A stretch of 64,000 bases of DNA from Yarrowia lipolytica (lineage: Eukaryota > Ascomycota > Dipodascomycetes > Dipodascales): the NCBI RefSeq assembly GCF_001761485.1, contig NC_090774.1, positions 3,596,001 through 3,660,000 on the forward strand, written 5' to 3'. Positions 53,399 through 63,700 of this stretch are shown here, piece after piece; positions within the stretch are counted from its first letter, which is position 1, and the number at the start of each line of letters is the position of its first letter. Both the position numbers and the translations under genes were made by a program. A model generated the notes under the pieces. The model searched no databases and was not told where the DNA came from. It worked only from the letters and a program-made list of their open reading frames with translations.

Positions 53399-54511
53399 AT
53401 GGATTTCTTTTCTCCTTACTCCAACTTTGGTGGCTACAGCAACGACAACTATGGTTACTACAGCCGACCACAATCCAGACGACAGTCTCGACAGCAGCAG
53501 ATGCTAAGACGACAGGAAGCACAGCGACAGGCCGAAGCTCGAGAGTATGCTCGACGAGAAGCAGAGAATCGGGCTTACTACAAACACAGACAAGAGGTTT
53601 ACCGACAGAAACAGCGTGAGGCTGAGGCTCGACGACAAGCTGAGGCACGAGCTTACTACGACCAGTTGGCCCGACAGCAGCAGCAGAAGGCTCGACGACA
53701 GCATCAGTATGTTTCTGATCCCTTTGCTCAGCTCTTGGGTATTAACGACCCCTCATCTATCCCTTTCCATAACTTCGACGAGTCTGATGGCGAGTACGAG
53801 TACGTTGCACCCACTTCTCAGGATGTGGCTATGTCTTCTCCCACTGCTTCCGAGTCCAACACCGATGTTGAGGACTCTGACTCTGACTCTGACAACGATG
53901 TCTTCTACGACAGCTTGGAGTCTGCCGAACCTTCTGATGACTCTGACTCTGACTCTGACTCTGACTCCGTGACCGATTATGTGGAGCCTGCTCCTACTGT
54001 TGTTGTTTACTCTACTCCCCAGCCCGCTGTGGAGAAGAACGTCACCAAGAGACTTCAGAAGATGGCACCTGTCATTGAGCGACACGTTGAGACCTTTGAG
54101 CGAATCAAAAAGGCTGCTTCTGGCTCTTCCTCCGACTCTTCTGACGATTACGAGTCTCTTTTGAGCTCCACCAAGTCTCGACTCAAGGTCATTCAGAACG
54201 CCCAGATGAAATTGGAGCAGCTCTACGACCAACTAGACTCCATCAAGACCGACAACAAGAAGGACAAGGCCATGCGAACTACTCTGATCAAGAAGTCTGT
54301 TGGCACTGCTGAAGCCATTGACAGTGTGGTCCAAATTCTCAAGGAGCAGCGAAATTACTACAAGCAGTGCATCGAAGAGGACAGTGGGTCTGACTCTTCG
54401 GTCGACTCTGCCTCTGACACCAGCTCCTCTGACACTAGCTCCTCGGACATCATCTACCATGTCACGCTGGAGGAGGTTCCTGACTCGGACTTGTCTGAGC
54501 TGTCTGAGTAA
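53399..54511 (+). CDS. Heat-inducible BAG-like Hsp70 cofactor candidate
   Basis: 370 residues. The N-terminus is Tyr/Gly-rich (MDFFSPYSNFGGYSNDNYGYY). A long Arg/Gln/Ala/Glu-rich helical or coiled-coil region follows (about 22-103, REYARREAENRAYYKHRQE..), then DPFAQLLGIND. Two acidic Ser/Asp repeat tracts (DSDSDSD) lie near 160-195. A helical C-terminal domain (about 215-325: VEKNVTKRLQKMAPVIERHVETFERIKK..LKVIQNAQMKLEQLYDQLDSI..KKSVGTAEAIDSVVQILKEQRNYY) has the look of a BAG domain, which binds the Hsp70 ATPase domain and releases nucleotide. A Ser/Asp-rich tail ends it. The layout matches fungal BAG proteins. Two HSEs and a TATA box upstream support a stress role. The BAG call is by pattern only; it could be another chaperone-linked scaffold. 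Confidence 0.62.
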   Translation: MDFFSPYSNFGGYSNDNYGYYSRPQSRRQSRQQQMLRRQEAQRQAEAREYARREAENRAYYKHRQEVYRQKQREAEARRQAEARAYYDQLARQQQQKARRQHQYVSDPFAQLLGINDPSSIPFHNFDESDGEYEYVAPTSQDVAMSSPTASESNTDVEDSDSDSDNDVFYDSLESAEPSDDSDSDSDSDSVTDYVEPAPTVVVYSTPQPAVEKNVTKRLQKMAPVIERHVETFERIKKAASGSSSDSSDDYESLLSSTKSRLKVIQNAQMKLEQLYDQLDSIKTDNKKDKAMRTTLIKKSVGTAEAIDSVVQILKEQRNYYKQCIEEDSGSDSSVDSASDTSSSDTSSSDIIYHVTLEEVPDSDLSELSE

Positions 54512-54674
54512 GCGCATACTCAAGCCTGCTAGATACCCGTAGCTCAGCTACACTAACGACATGTACATATTTAATGATAATGATGATAAATTGAACAAGA
54601 CTGCAAATTTATAATTAGTCCAGAATACGACGTACTTAGTCCTGAAAATGTAGACGTCTGGATATGGGAATTTT

Positions 54675-55189
54675 AGTTACAACATTTCCATCATCACCGC
54701 TGCCACTGCCTGCTTTTGGCCTCCCCCCCCCCCCCCCCCCCCCCCCGGCAGTACACACTTCAGACGTCCATTAGTCCCGGTGCCACCAACCTCAAGGCTC
54801 TCCAGCTTCACGATAACAACATATATTACGGTCTGTCTCAGAGCTACTCTGACTTCCGGGCTGAGGATGACGGCAAGATAATCAAGCTGTTCTCCCAAGG
54901 TTACCCCGATCTCTCTCTTGATATTTGCCCAGGATGGTGAGCTCACCTTTAAGTCACCTCCCGAGCCTACTGTAAGGATTGTTTCTCCTGAAGGGTGACG
55001 GTGAAGTCCAGGGCTTAGAGTTCAACTGCTCTCGCTACTTTGTAGTTCTACTCTTGCTCCGACAAGATCCTTGGTCCCCTCCACCCCCAGGTCGTGTATG
55101 TCAAGATCAGTGACAAGTACGAGTGCGAGAACCCTGACAAGTTCACCATTGCTGTCACCAAGGAGGAAATGATACTAGCTATTTTTTGA
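54675..55189 (+). pseudogene. Decayed gene for a small secreted protein
   Basis: A once-coding stretch with normal Yarrowia codon usage but no continuous frame. It opens with a signal-peptide-like segment (ISIITAATACF), is interrupted by a run of 24 C at 54723-54746, and continues YTLQTSISPGATNLKALQLH..GLSQSYSDFRAEDDGKI..YPDLSLDI. Frame changes follow near 54920, near 55000 and near 55045, after which DGELTFKSPPEP, DGEVQGLEFNCSRYFV and FYSCSDKILGPLHPQVVYVKISDKYECENPDKF appear in different frames, ending at a TGA at 55187-55189. No start Met is evident. I do not recognise the family; it looks like a small, cysteine-containing surface or secreted protein of the host. Unlike its neighbours it has at least three frame breaks. 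Confidence 0.75.
54723..54746. repeat. Poly-C tract of 24
   Basis: 24 consecutive C (G on the other strand) inside the decayed secreted-protein gene. It is a G-quadruplex-prone homopolymer, and its exact length in an assembly is uncertain. Confidence 0.95.
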
Positions 55190-55468
55190 ATGATATTTCT
55201 AAACTGTGCAAGGCAAGATGAAACGTAGATGCTACTTACTCACCTACTACTGTACTGTAAAACATAAGTTTATGGCCTGTGATGTATTGTGTCTACCTCG
55301 ATTGATGGATGGCTGCTGACTTGTAGTATGTAACTTTTCGGCCAATGTTCGTGTCGGATATGCGGTTTTATCATCTATTTTTCGGAATACTATGACATAC
55401 TGTACTTGTACTCTGTGAAGTTTCCTATACATCAATAACATCTATTTTATACATTTTACATATATACC

Positions 55469-58009
55469 CTAGTAGCCAGACACGACCATGAAGAAGTATC
55501 CAATGGTGATAATGGCAATATAGACCAGGATGGAGGAGGGCACACCTCGAGTGATAAAGTTAGACACAGTGAGGTACCGTCGGCCCATCTCATCAGTCAT
55601 GCAAATAGCGGTAACGTTGGGGAAACCTGAAGTGGGCAGGCCCATGGCGGCCGAACACAGCAGAGCTGAAACCATGACCAGGATTCGCGGCTGGGGATCG
55701 GGAAGAGACTCTCCAATTGTCTTGACCAAAGGTAGAATGACTAGAGCAGCCACAGTATGTGACACAAAGGTGGCGACAACAAGCACCAGCATGCCAAACA
55801 CGACGATTACGCCAAAGAGGTCCAGAGAGCTGAGCTTGATAGAAATGGCAGATGCAATAGTAGCCAACAGGCCTGACGATGCCACGGCCTTGCCCATAAC
55901 GACACCACCCATGGCCAGTGCAATAATGGTCCATAAGAAGTTGTTGAAGTCCTCGGTGGTCAGCAAGCCGGTTCCGAAGAAGAGAACAATGGGGATAAGA
56001 GCAATGACACCCATGTTTCCTAGCACAGGCTCAAGCTTCTGAGACATGCACCAGAGAACAATAGTGACCAGCGAGCCAAACACCACAAAGTACTGCTTGC
56101 CAGTATAGGGTTCTCTCATTCGTCGAATGGGGGTCAGTTTGAGGTCTCCGGGAGGGAAAGTGAGCATAAGGAAGAACCAAACCATGAGGATAGACACGAT
56201 GGAAACGGGGATGGCAACAGCAAACCACTGCATCCAGGTAGGGATGGGGTCCATGTTTTCTAGGGCAATCAGGTTCTGGGGAGAAGCAATGGGTGATCCC
56301 ATTCCTCCGACATTGGCAGCCAGCGCGATACCCAGAATGACGGCCTTGGCGAAGGTCGAGTCCGGAGGAAGTGTTCTCAGAAGAGGCTGGGAAATGGAGT
56401 AACACAGCACTGGAGAAGCAACGTTGGAGATCCACATGGACAAGAACCATGCCACAAACATGAGGGTGAGCAGCACGACTCTGGGAGAAGTACCGGCCTT
56501 GGACAAGATGGCAGTGGCCAGGATCTTGGCGATATCGTATTTGGACAGAGCGGCAGCCAGAGTGAAACCTCCAAGAAGCAACATGATGACAGAAGACCAC
56601 ATTTGCGAGAAGACGACATCGGCAGCGGCAGGAGCAGTGAGTCGGTAGGTGACGGTGTTGCCATGCTTGTCAACGGTGGTGCCGAGGTTGACACGCAATA
56701 AGACAACGAGGAACGGCAGCATCATGGAGGTAACAAATAGAGGAAGGGCTTCGGTAGCCCAGAAGAAGGAGGCGAGAACAATGATGGCCAGGCAGTTGTT
56801 CTGGGCATCGCTGTCAAAGGGAGTGATGACATGGATGAAGGTGAGCAGGATGCCCAGACCAATGAGGCACAGAATGGCTCTTCGTCCCACAATGGCTCGG
56901 GGTAGACGGAAACCCCACATCATGACATAGTCGACCTTTTCGAGCAACAAGCTGGTGGGTTCTTCTCCCTGCAGTCGCACGTTTCTGTTTCCTCCAATGA
57001 TGTTGAGGTTGGCGGCCTGAGCCTTTCTTTCCATGCCAATCATGTCTCTCCACACAGTGTTTCGCTCCCACACAATGTGTTCACGCAGATGCAGACGGAG
57101 TTCCTGTCGGGCAATCTTGACGTCGCCGTTGGTCGCGAGACGGGCGTACACGTCGACAGCCTCATCAACTCGATGATCGAGGTTCTGTTCTGTTGCTCGC
57201 GAGAAGATATACGTTTTGGAACACATGTTTTCGAGATACGACTCTCGGATGTGTCGATCGAGCGTCTTGTCGAACTTTTTGAGGGCCTTGGAGAAACCCG
57301 TCTTGTTGAGCTGCGAGTACGATCGCAGTTCACACAGCGAGACGTAGACAGCGGTGGCTCGCTTTTTAAGCGTAATTCGCATGTCGTACAGGTTTGAGAA
57401 GACGTCTTCCTCCCCTCCATGGTGGAACCACGAGGGTCGTCTTCGGGCACCGGACTGGCTTCGGGTTCGTTTTCTTCGAATAGCCACTACGTCCTCGTCT
57501 GAGTCATCCGAATGGATTGTAGAGGGGGCAACGGCCTTACCAAATGACTGTCGGGCTCGAGATCGGACCGGAGACAACTGGTTGTGGAGATCCTCACCGT
57601 CGGTGGAGTCGACAGACAGAGAAGAGCGGCTTCGGGCGAGTCTGAAGGGCTGCTCATTGTCGGTATCCTGGGGACAGTAGCCCTGTTCGTGGCCAGCGTG
57701 TTCAGCCTGGAAAACAGCCTCATCCTCGATCAAGCGGTCGAGATCCAGGTAGATGTCCTGCTCCCGCTCCATGTAAAAGGAGTCGATCTTCTTGAGCTCA
57801 TCGTCCAGAGCTCGTTTGAAAATATCCTCAGGGTTGGAATCTGCCTCTCGGATCAGCGTCGAGTTTTCCTCGTCCTCGTCCTCGTAGTTGGGCACGCCCA
57901 GCGCAGTACGTTCCAGCGAGTAGATGAGCTTCTTGAGCTGCGAGTAGGCAATGTACTCGGAGGTCCACTCGGGCACTGCGTTGAATTGCAGCGAGTGGTT
58001 GAACTTCAT
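55469..58009 (-). CDS. SPX-domain low-affinity phosphate transporter (Pho87/Pho90/Pho91 type)
   Basis: 846 residues from the ATG at 58009 (MKFNHSLQFNAVPEWTSEYIAYSQLKKLIYSLE), the canonical SPX start; the frame is open a further 40 codons upstream but with no ATG. The SPX domain spans about 1-310 and includes AYSQLKKLIY and the SELRSYSQLNKTGFSKALKKFDK lysine cluster (seen as CELRSYSQLNKTGFSK) that binds inositol pyrophosphates. About 12 membrane segments of the DASS/SLC13 fold follow (about 370-846), with the repeated helical-hairpin signatures SPQNLIALENM and PTSGFPNVTAI. Pho87/90 act at the plasma membrane and Pho91 at the vacuole; which one this is cannot be told from sequence alone. Confidence 0.92.
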   Translation of the reverse strand: MKFNHSLQFNAVPEWTSEYIAYSQLKKLIYSLERTALGVPNYEDEDEENSTLIREADSNPEDIFKRALDDELKKIDSFYMEREQDIYLDLDRLIEDEAVFQAEHAGHEQGYCPQDTDNEQPFRLARSRSSLSVDSTDGEDLHNQLSPVRSRARQSFGKAVAPSTIHSDDSDEDVVAIRRKRTRSQSGARRRPSWFHHGGEEDVFSNLYDMRITLKKRATAVYVSLCELRSYSQLNKTGFSKALKKFDKTLDRHIRESYLENMCSKTYIFSRATEQNLDHRVDEAVDVYARLATNGDVKIARQELRLHLREHIVWERNTVWRDMIGMERKAQAANLNIIGGNRNVRLQGEEPTSLLLEKVDYVMMWGFRLPRAIVGRRAILCLIGLGILLTFIHVITPFDSDAQNNCLAIIVLASFFWATEALPLFVTSMMLPFLVVLLRVNLGTTVDKHGNTVTYRLTAPAAADVVFSQMWSSVIMLLLGGFTLAAALSKYDIAKILATAILSKAGTSPRVVLLTLMFVAWFLSMWISNVASPVLCYSISQPLLRTLPPDSTFAKAVILGIALAANVGGMGSPIASPQNLIALENMDPIPTWMQWFAVAIPVSIVSILMVWFFLMLTFPPGDLKLTPIRRMREPYTGKQYFVVFGSLVTIVLWCMSQKLEPVLGNMGVIALIPIVLFFGTGLLTTEDFNNFLWTIIALAMGGVVMGKAVASSGLLATIASAISIKLSSLDLFGVIVVFGMLVLVVATFVSHTVAALVILPLVKTIGESLPDPQPRILVMVSALLCSAAMGLPTSGFPNVTAICMTDEMGRRYLTVSNFITRGVPSSILVYIAIITIGYFFMVVSGY

Positions 58010-58730
58010 AGTGATGTAGTCGCTAGGTGGGTTGGGGGCGAGATCCTCGAGCGGGATTCCTTCGGGGTCGTCGGATGCGGGCAAAAAAACAGACAGTTTT
58101 ACCGGTGAAACGACAAAGCTATGCAGCACACACGAACGGTGGGGGATTTTTGCTGGTCTCTGTCTTTATCAGGTCTACCTGAAACTGTAATTGACTGACT
58201 ATAATCCTAGGGTTAGGTAGTCTTTTGGGTTTAAGCGAGACACGAGACTGGGGAGGTAAAAGACTAGACAAGTTAAAGAGATGTTGAGGCCATTGGAATT
58301 CGAGTAGATCGCTTGGTATTAGAAGGGCATGTTCTGTGAACCAAACAAACTCCAGATTTGTTCCTCTACAGTACTTGTACCACCACCTTCATCTCGCAAC
58401 ATGTCTCAGAGCCCGATCTACACCAACCACAAGTACATACTACACCATCATAGTTTCGCATACACTTTCAGAAATCGCATAATTACGGTCGAGGTGATAA
58501 TTGGGCTACCACCACACACAGCTGACAAGCACGAAAGGCCGCTATCCCGATGCTGTCAACCTGCCAAAAGGCCCACGCATAGTCTCTATTACACTCTCCG
58601 CAATCGGAACCAAGGGTGGAACTTTGCGTGACTATTGGTACTTGGCTTTTTATACCCCGGCATAAGTAGACGACGTTTAAATCCTGTTGGGTGGGAGGAG
58701 GTGTTACTTCTTGACACCTGAGTGATAAGT

Positions 58731-58778
58731 TACAAACACTAGAACGTGACCACAGCTACAAACACGTGTTACAAACAC
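58731..58778. repeat. Three TACAAACAC copies
   Basis: TACAAACAC at 58731-58739, 58757-58765 and 58770-58778, the last two as TACAAACACGT. They lie some 25 bp upstream of a TATAAACG sequence and could be a small binding-site cluster. Confidence 0.5.
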
Positions 58779-59345
58779 GTTTTCCCACCCGCGTCGGTGC
58801 AAGAATATAAACGCGACTTCACCATGCTGGACCTCGAGCACAACCAATCATTCTCCACTAACACTGCAACGTGATCAGCTGACCGAAGTCTATTGACTGG
58901 TACCTGCTAAATTATCAAGGGTGAAAAATCCGCTAGTGCACGCGACCAGTCTGACAGGACGGGCTATATGTTTAGGCGGACGGATTAGAAAGGCCCTACA
59001 TTGACACGGTTACATTTATTATGTGGACTTCCGTATGTCACACGTCACAACCTCTCTTCCCATGGGCAGTTGCAGTAGTTGCTCACTCTCGGTTAAATGG
59101 ACTATCTGCATAACCTCCACAACTGCACGGGCCTGCAGTAGTATCGTGAACCAGGGCGTGCGTGCACTCTCAGACAAGAGGGTTTTCACCCCAAGCTCGC
59201 ACCTGTGAGGACCGCGCTAGCGCCTCTTGGCTTTTTCCGTGGCTCCAGGTACAAGCAGACGTTTTAGGCCTCTTTGTATGTTGCACATCATTAATTTTTG
59301 ATCGTCACTGAGCCCGTGTCTTTTTTTCGGCACCCCCAGAAAAAC

Positions 59346-59856
59346 CATAAGTATGCTCTAGTTTGAGAGCACGTTAGAGAAGCAGATATGGTACTGTTGG
59401 ACCCATCTTATGGCTCCCAAACAACATGATACGTTGTGTTACAGATATAGATACACCCTCGTCCAACACTCAACTTGGATGTACCAAAAACGTCAATTTT
59501 GGCAGGTCCTATGAAAATAAGAATAGCATCCAACGAGAGAAAAAGGTCGCGTGCAGAGCTAATTTAGAAACGATATCAAGGTATTAGCACCAAATTGATA
59601 TGGTATACAGTAGCGCCGTTTGTCCTGGCTCAGGTCACCAAGTGCAGTATGGACATCAGTACCGTTCGATGATACACGTGTTCTGGTGGGCGGCCTGTTG
59701 TAACGACGATACTACGCCCAACTGGTTATGTGCTTACAGTATCGGTGTTCCCTTCAGGGTACATTGTATTGACGACGTCACTCCAGTGGTCCTGTCAATG
59801 CTATCTACAGTAATTATCTGCAAGCGTATAAAACGGAGTCAAACATAAGTATGCTC
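59346..59856. repeat. 13-bp direct repeat CATAAGTATGCTC
   Basis: Two identical copies at 59346-59358 and 59844-59856, 498 bp apart, in non-coding DNA. They could be coincidental, or a target duplication or recombination scar; the intervening sequence shows no poly-A tail or known terminal repeats. Confidence 0.4.
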
Positions 59857-60792
59857 AGGTGGGTGAGAGTTTTGTGACCAATTCCGTGGTGAACGTGGCA
59901 GTGGTGAATCCGAACTAATAATTCTAGTACATCAGACCCACCATCGATCTTAAAGTACGAGTACGGCAAGCGGCAGTAGGCGTGACTGGACGATCGGTTC
60001 TTCGACTTCCCGTGAAAGTACCGCTACGAGCAAGCAAACCATGGCTACAGTCCAAGCACAATCCATGAACATATATATAAGTACGACATCTTCAAGAAAA
60101 ACCCGGATATAGAAGTACTTACAGTCATGATGCACGTACTTGCACATATATTCCCACCAGAGATACAGCCACACGATCTATAACTCCTGACAAGGGCCTA
60201 TATCGTATCAGCTTGAGAGAGTCTGGTACAAAAATCTGTATGCGGCTCTTAATGCGGTTTGTGTTGTGTAGCGACTTCTATTGTCCTTAGCTTGGTTTGT
60301 TATTACGGAAGTGCAGACTTCGAAAGATTACTACTTGTACGAACTTGTTATATACTTGTAAGTACTGTATCTGGTTTCACCTCGCTTTTATATTTTTAGA
60401 ATCTGTCCATTATTATTTCACTTGTGGTGTATTTTTTAAAAAAAATATTATAATTTTCACCACATTTTTTATAACATAATACCTTTTTTTATAACCCAAT
60501 TACTAAGTACTGTATGTACAATGTTTCAACTCAACTAAACATTTAATCACTACACAGCTTTAGTTGACATAGTAGCGTCATTTATGATTACGTAATTGAC
60601 ATGGAGACTTTGAAAATCGATCGAAAATCAGTCTCAGACATATGCTGTCTCATCTCCCTACCGCTCTTACATGTCCAATCTCATCCAAACCACCTCGCAA
60701 CATCCAACGGTTCAGCCTTACATCGCTTAACTTTTAGACAGTCCAACATGCAGCAATGTGCATGAACATCCCAACCACCTACAAACAACATC

Positions 60793-63700
60793 ATGACGTT
60801 AATTGTGGTGTCATTGTGAGTACCAAGGGCGGAATGGAGGCGTTTTGAGCAGTAATTTGCCACAGATTTACCACCAACATTCGCCACACAACGCTAACAC
60901 AGATTCCTTCCTTACACCATCAACTTCAATCTCGATGAGGGACAACGACCCAAGGTGGACGTGACCACGGAGCCGGTGGCGCCTTCGCGACCTCCAATCA
61001 GTCGCTCCAACTCGGATCTCAAGACTCTCCCGACGGTGCCCAAAAGTGGAGGCGTTTCCGCTCTCACTCTGGCCCTTGAACGATTCCCTCAGGAGAAGCC
61101 CTCTCAACAAAACTCCGGCGGCTCCTCCCTTACCTCGTCCGTGACACAGACACCCAACCCGGCTCTCCCTTCCATGTTCCATAAGGCCGAGCCTACAGGT
61201 CCTGCTCCCGCCATCGTCCACCCTGACGAATTCTTCAAGCCCTCTCCGCATGCGCAAGCCTCCGCTATTGTGCAGCCTCCATCAGCGGTGGCAGGGGCTC
61301 TACAAGTCTCGTCTGCTGGATCACCCCAGCAGGCCGGATTCTTGGAAAACGAACTTGCTCTGCAGAAAATGAAGCACCCTACTGTTCCTCCGTCTGCTTC
61401 GGAACCGTCGTCCGTGTCTTCAGCCAACTCCAACCCAGCAGAGTATCCTACGCTTCGGCCTCCCCGACCGCAATACAACCAGCCTCAGTCCCGTGCCTCC
61501 TCACCACCCCCTAGAGTTGTCGACAAGCGTCGCCCCGTGTCTGGACAGACAGCCATGCGGTTTATTGACAGATTCGGGCAGCAGAAACCCAGCGATTCGT
61601 TTCAATCCGCCAAGGACTGGACTGTGGAGAAGTCGCACAAGGGTAACGGAGGTCTCAGAAATGCCGTCAACCGATATTGCGCTTCTACTAACCATAAGAA
61701 GCTGTGGGTGGGAACCCTTGGCATGCCTTCTGATGAACTCGGAGACGTCTCCAAGGTGGAAATCGAGCGCAAACTCACTCGAGAGTATGATTCAGTACCT
61801 GTGTTTGCTCCTGATAACACCTTCGAAGCCCACTACACACACTACTGTAAGGGTATCTTGTGGCCCACTCTCCATTATCAGACACCTGACTCAGACAAGT
61901 CAAAGGCATACCATGACCACTCTTGGGAACACTACAAGGCCCTTAACCAGATGGTTGCCGACAAGGTGATTGAGGTGTACAAGCGTGGAGACGTTATCTG
62001 GATTCATGACTACCATCTTCTGCTCGTTCCTGAGATGGTTCGTCAGCAGCTGCCCAATGCTCGAATCGGAATGTTCCTGCATGTCACTTTTCCTTCCTCT
62101 GAGGTGTTCCGATGCTTGGCTGCACGAAACGAATTACTTACAGGTATGCTTGGTGCAACTTGTATTGGTTTTCAGACTGCTGAGTATGGCCGACACTTCT
62201 TACAGACATGCAATCGTCTGCTTGTCGTGGATGCTTCTGTCGACGGAGTAGAGAACAACGACGGCCGTTTTACTGCTGTAGTTGCTTGTCCTATTGGTAT
62301 TGACCCTCCTTCTCTTCAGAAGCACTTTATGGACCCTGAAGTCGACAAGTGGCGTCGACTGATCCGTGCACGATGGCCTGGGAAGCGATTACTTGTTTCC
62401 AGAGATAAGCTCGATTCACTGCGTGGAATCAAGCAGAAGCTGCTGGCTTATGAACACTTTCTGATCAACAACCGGGAGTTTTGCGATAATGTTGTCCTTG
62501 TACAGGTATGTTTGTCTGGAAACGAGTCGGATTCTCTCGAGGGAGAGCTGGTGCACATCATGGACCGAATTAATGCTCTTACCGATGACCTGAGCAATCA
62601 GCAGGTCATCTTTTTGCATCAGGATATCGAGTTCGAGCAGTATTTGGCCATGCTGGCCGAGGCTGAGGCATATGTTGCTCTTTCTCTGCGAGAAGGCATG
62701 AACCTGACCTGTCATGAGTTCATCTTGTGTAGCAAGGACAACAGTGGTCAGCTGATCTTGTCTGAGTTCACTGGTTCTGCCTCCGTTCTCGACAACGACG
62801 ATGTGCTTGTTGTCAATCCCTGGAACATGCGACAGGTCTCTGATGCATATAAGACAGCTCTTACAATGGACCGAGGGACTCGGGAGAAGCATCGAGGACG
62901 TCTGGTCGAGTTTGTGGAAGGCCATACTTGTCTGCAATGGGCCACTACTTTCCTGCAACATCTGGAAGATGCCTGGGTGGAGCACCAAAAGTCCAAGCGA
63001 CTGTTGCCCAGATTGAACATTGCGTATGCCAAGGAAAGGTACGATATTGTTGCCAAGCAGCCTGGAAAGTATCGGTTGTTCCTTCTCAACCTGGAAGGGC
63101 GAGATTTTTCCTCTCCTCACACTTCCAAGCCTGCACTGTCCTCCTCAGCTGCTGTCTACTCGTCCACTCACAACAGGATCCCCATTCTCACTGAGCTGGT
63201 TTCGGACCCTTACAATGTGGTGTACATCATCTCCTCTGATGCCAGGCACGATATTGAGCGTCTGTTCCGCAACGTCCCCAACCTGGGTATTATTGCTGAG
63301 AACGGTGGCTACCTGCGCCCTTACAGATCTGACCAGTGGATCCGGATGTGTGACGAGGAGGATGTACATAACTGGAAGGACTCTGTGCTAGAAGTCCTGG
63401 AGAGTATCAAGGAGCGATGTCCGGGATCTTCTATCAAGAGCGACGAGACCACCATCACCTTCCAGTTTACTCCGCAGTACTCTGCTGAGCAGGAGCAGGA
63501 CTTCTCGTTTGACTTTGCCGGAGAATGTGTCTCACACATCAACGACGCCTTCTCCACTCAGAACATTACTGCCCGATTCAACGACGACCGTATCCTGGTT
63601 GAGAACCAGCAGCTCTCCCGTCTGGCGGCTGTGAAGCGCGCTGTGGCCATTTTTGAAAAGACGTGCAAGATTGGAGGAGACATCGAGTCCAAGGGCATCA

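Larger units (their letters stand above)
58010..60792. other. 2.8-kb divergent spacer Pho-type transporter/TPS3
   Basis: Promoters of both genes. It includes GTACTTGTAC at 58371-58380, three TACAAACAC copies (58731-58778), a 13-bp direct repeat (59346 and 59844) and a strongly AT-rich stretch at 60420-60500. No gene, tRNA or recognisable transposon was seen. Confidence 0.45.

Noticed and set aside
58010-58129. 40-codon in-frame extension of the SPX transporter
   Set aside because: It opens at GTG with no ATG, and the canonical SPX start MKFNHSLQF is at 58009.
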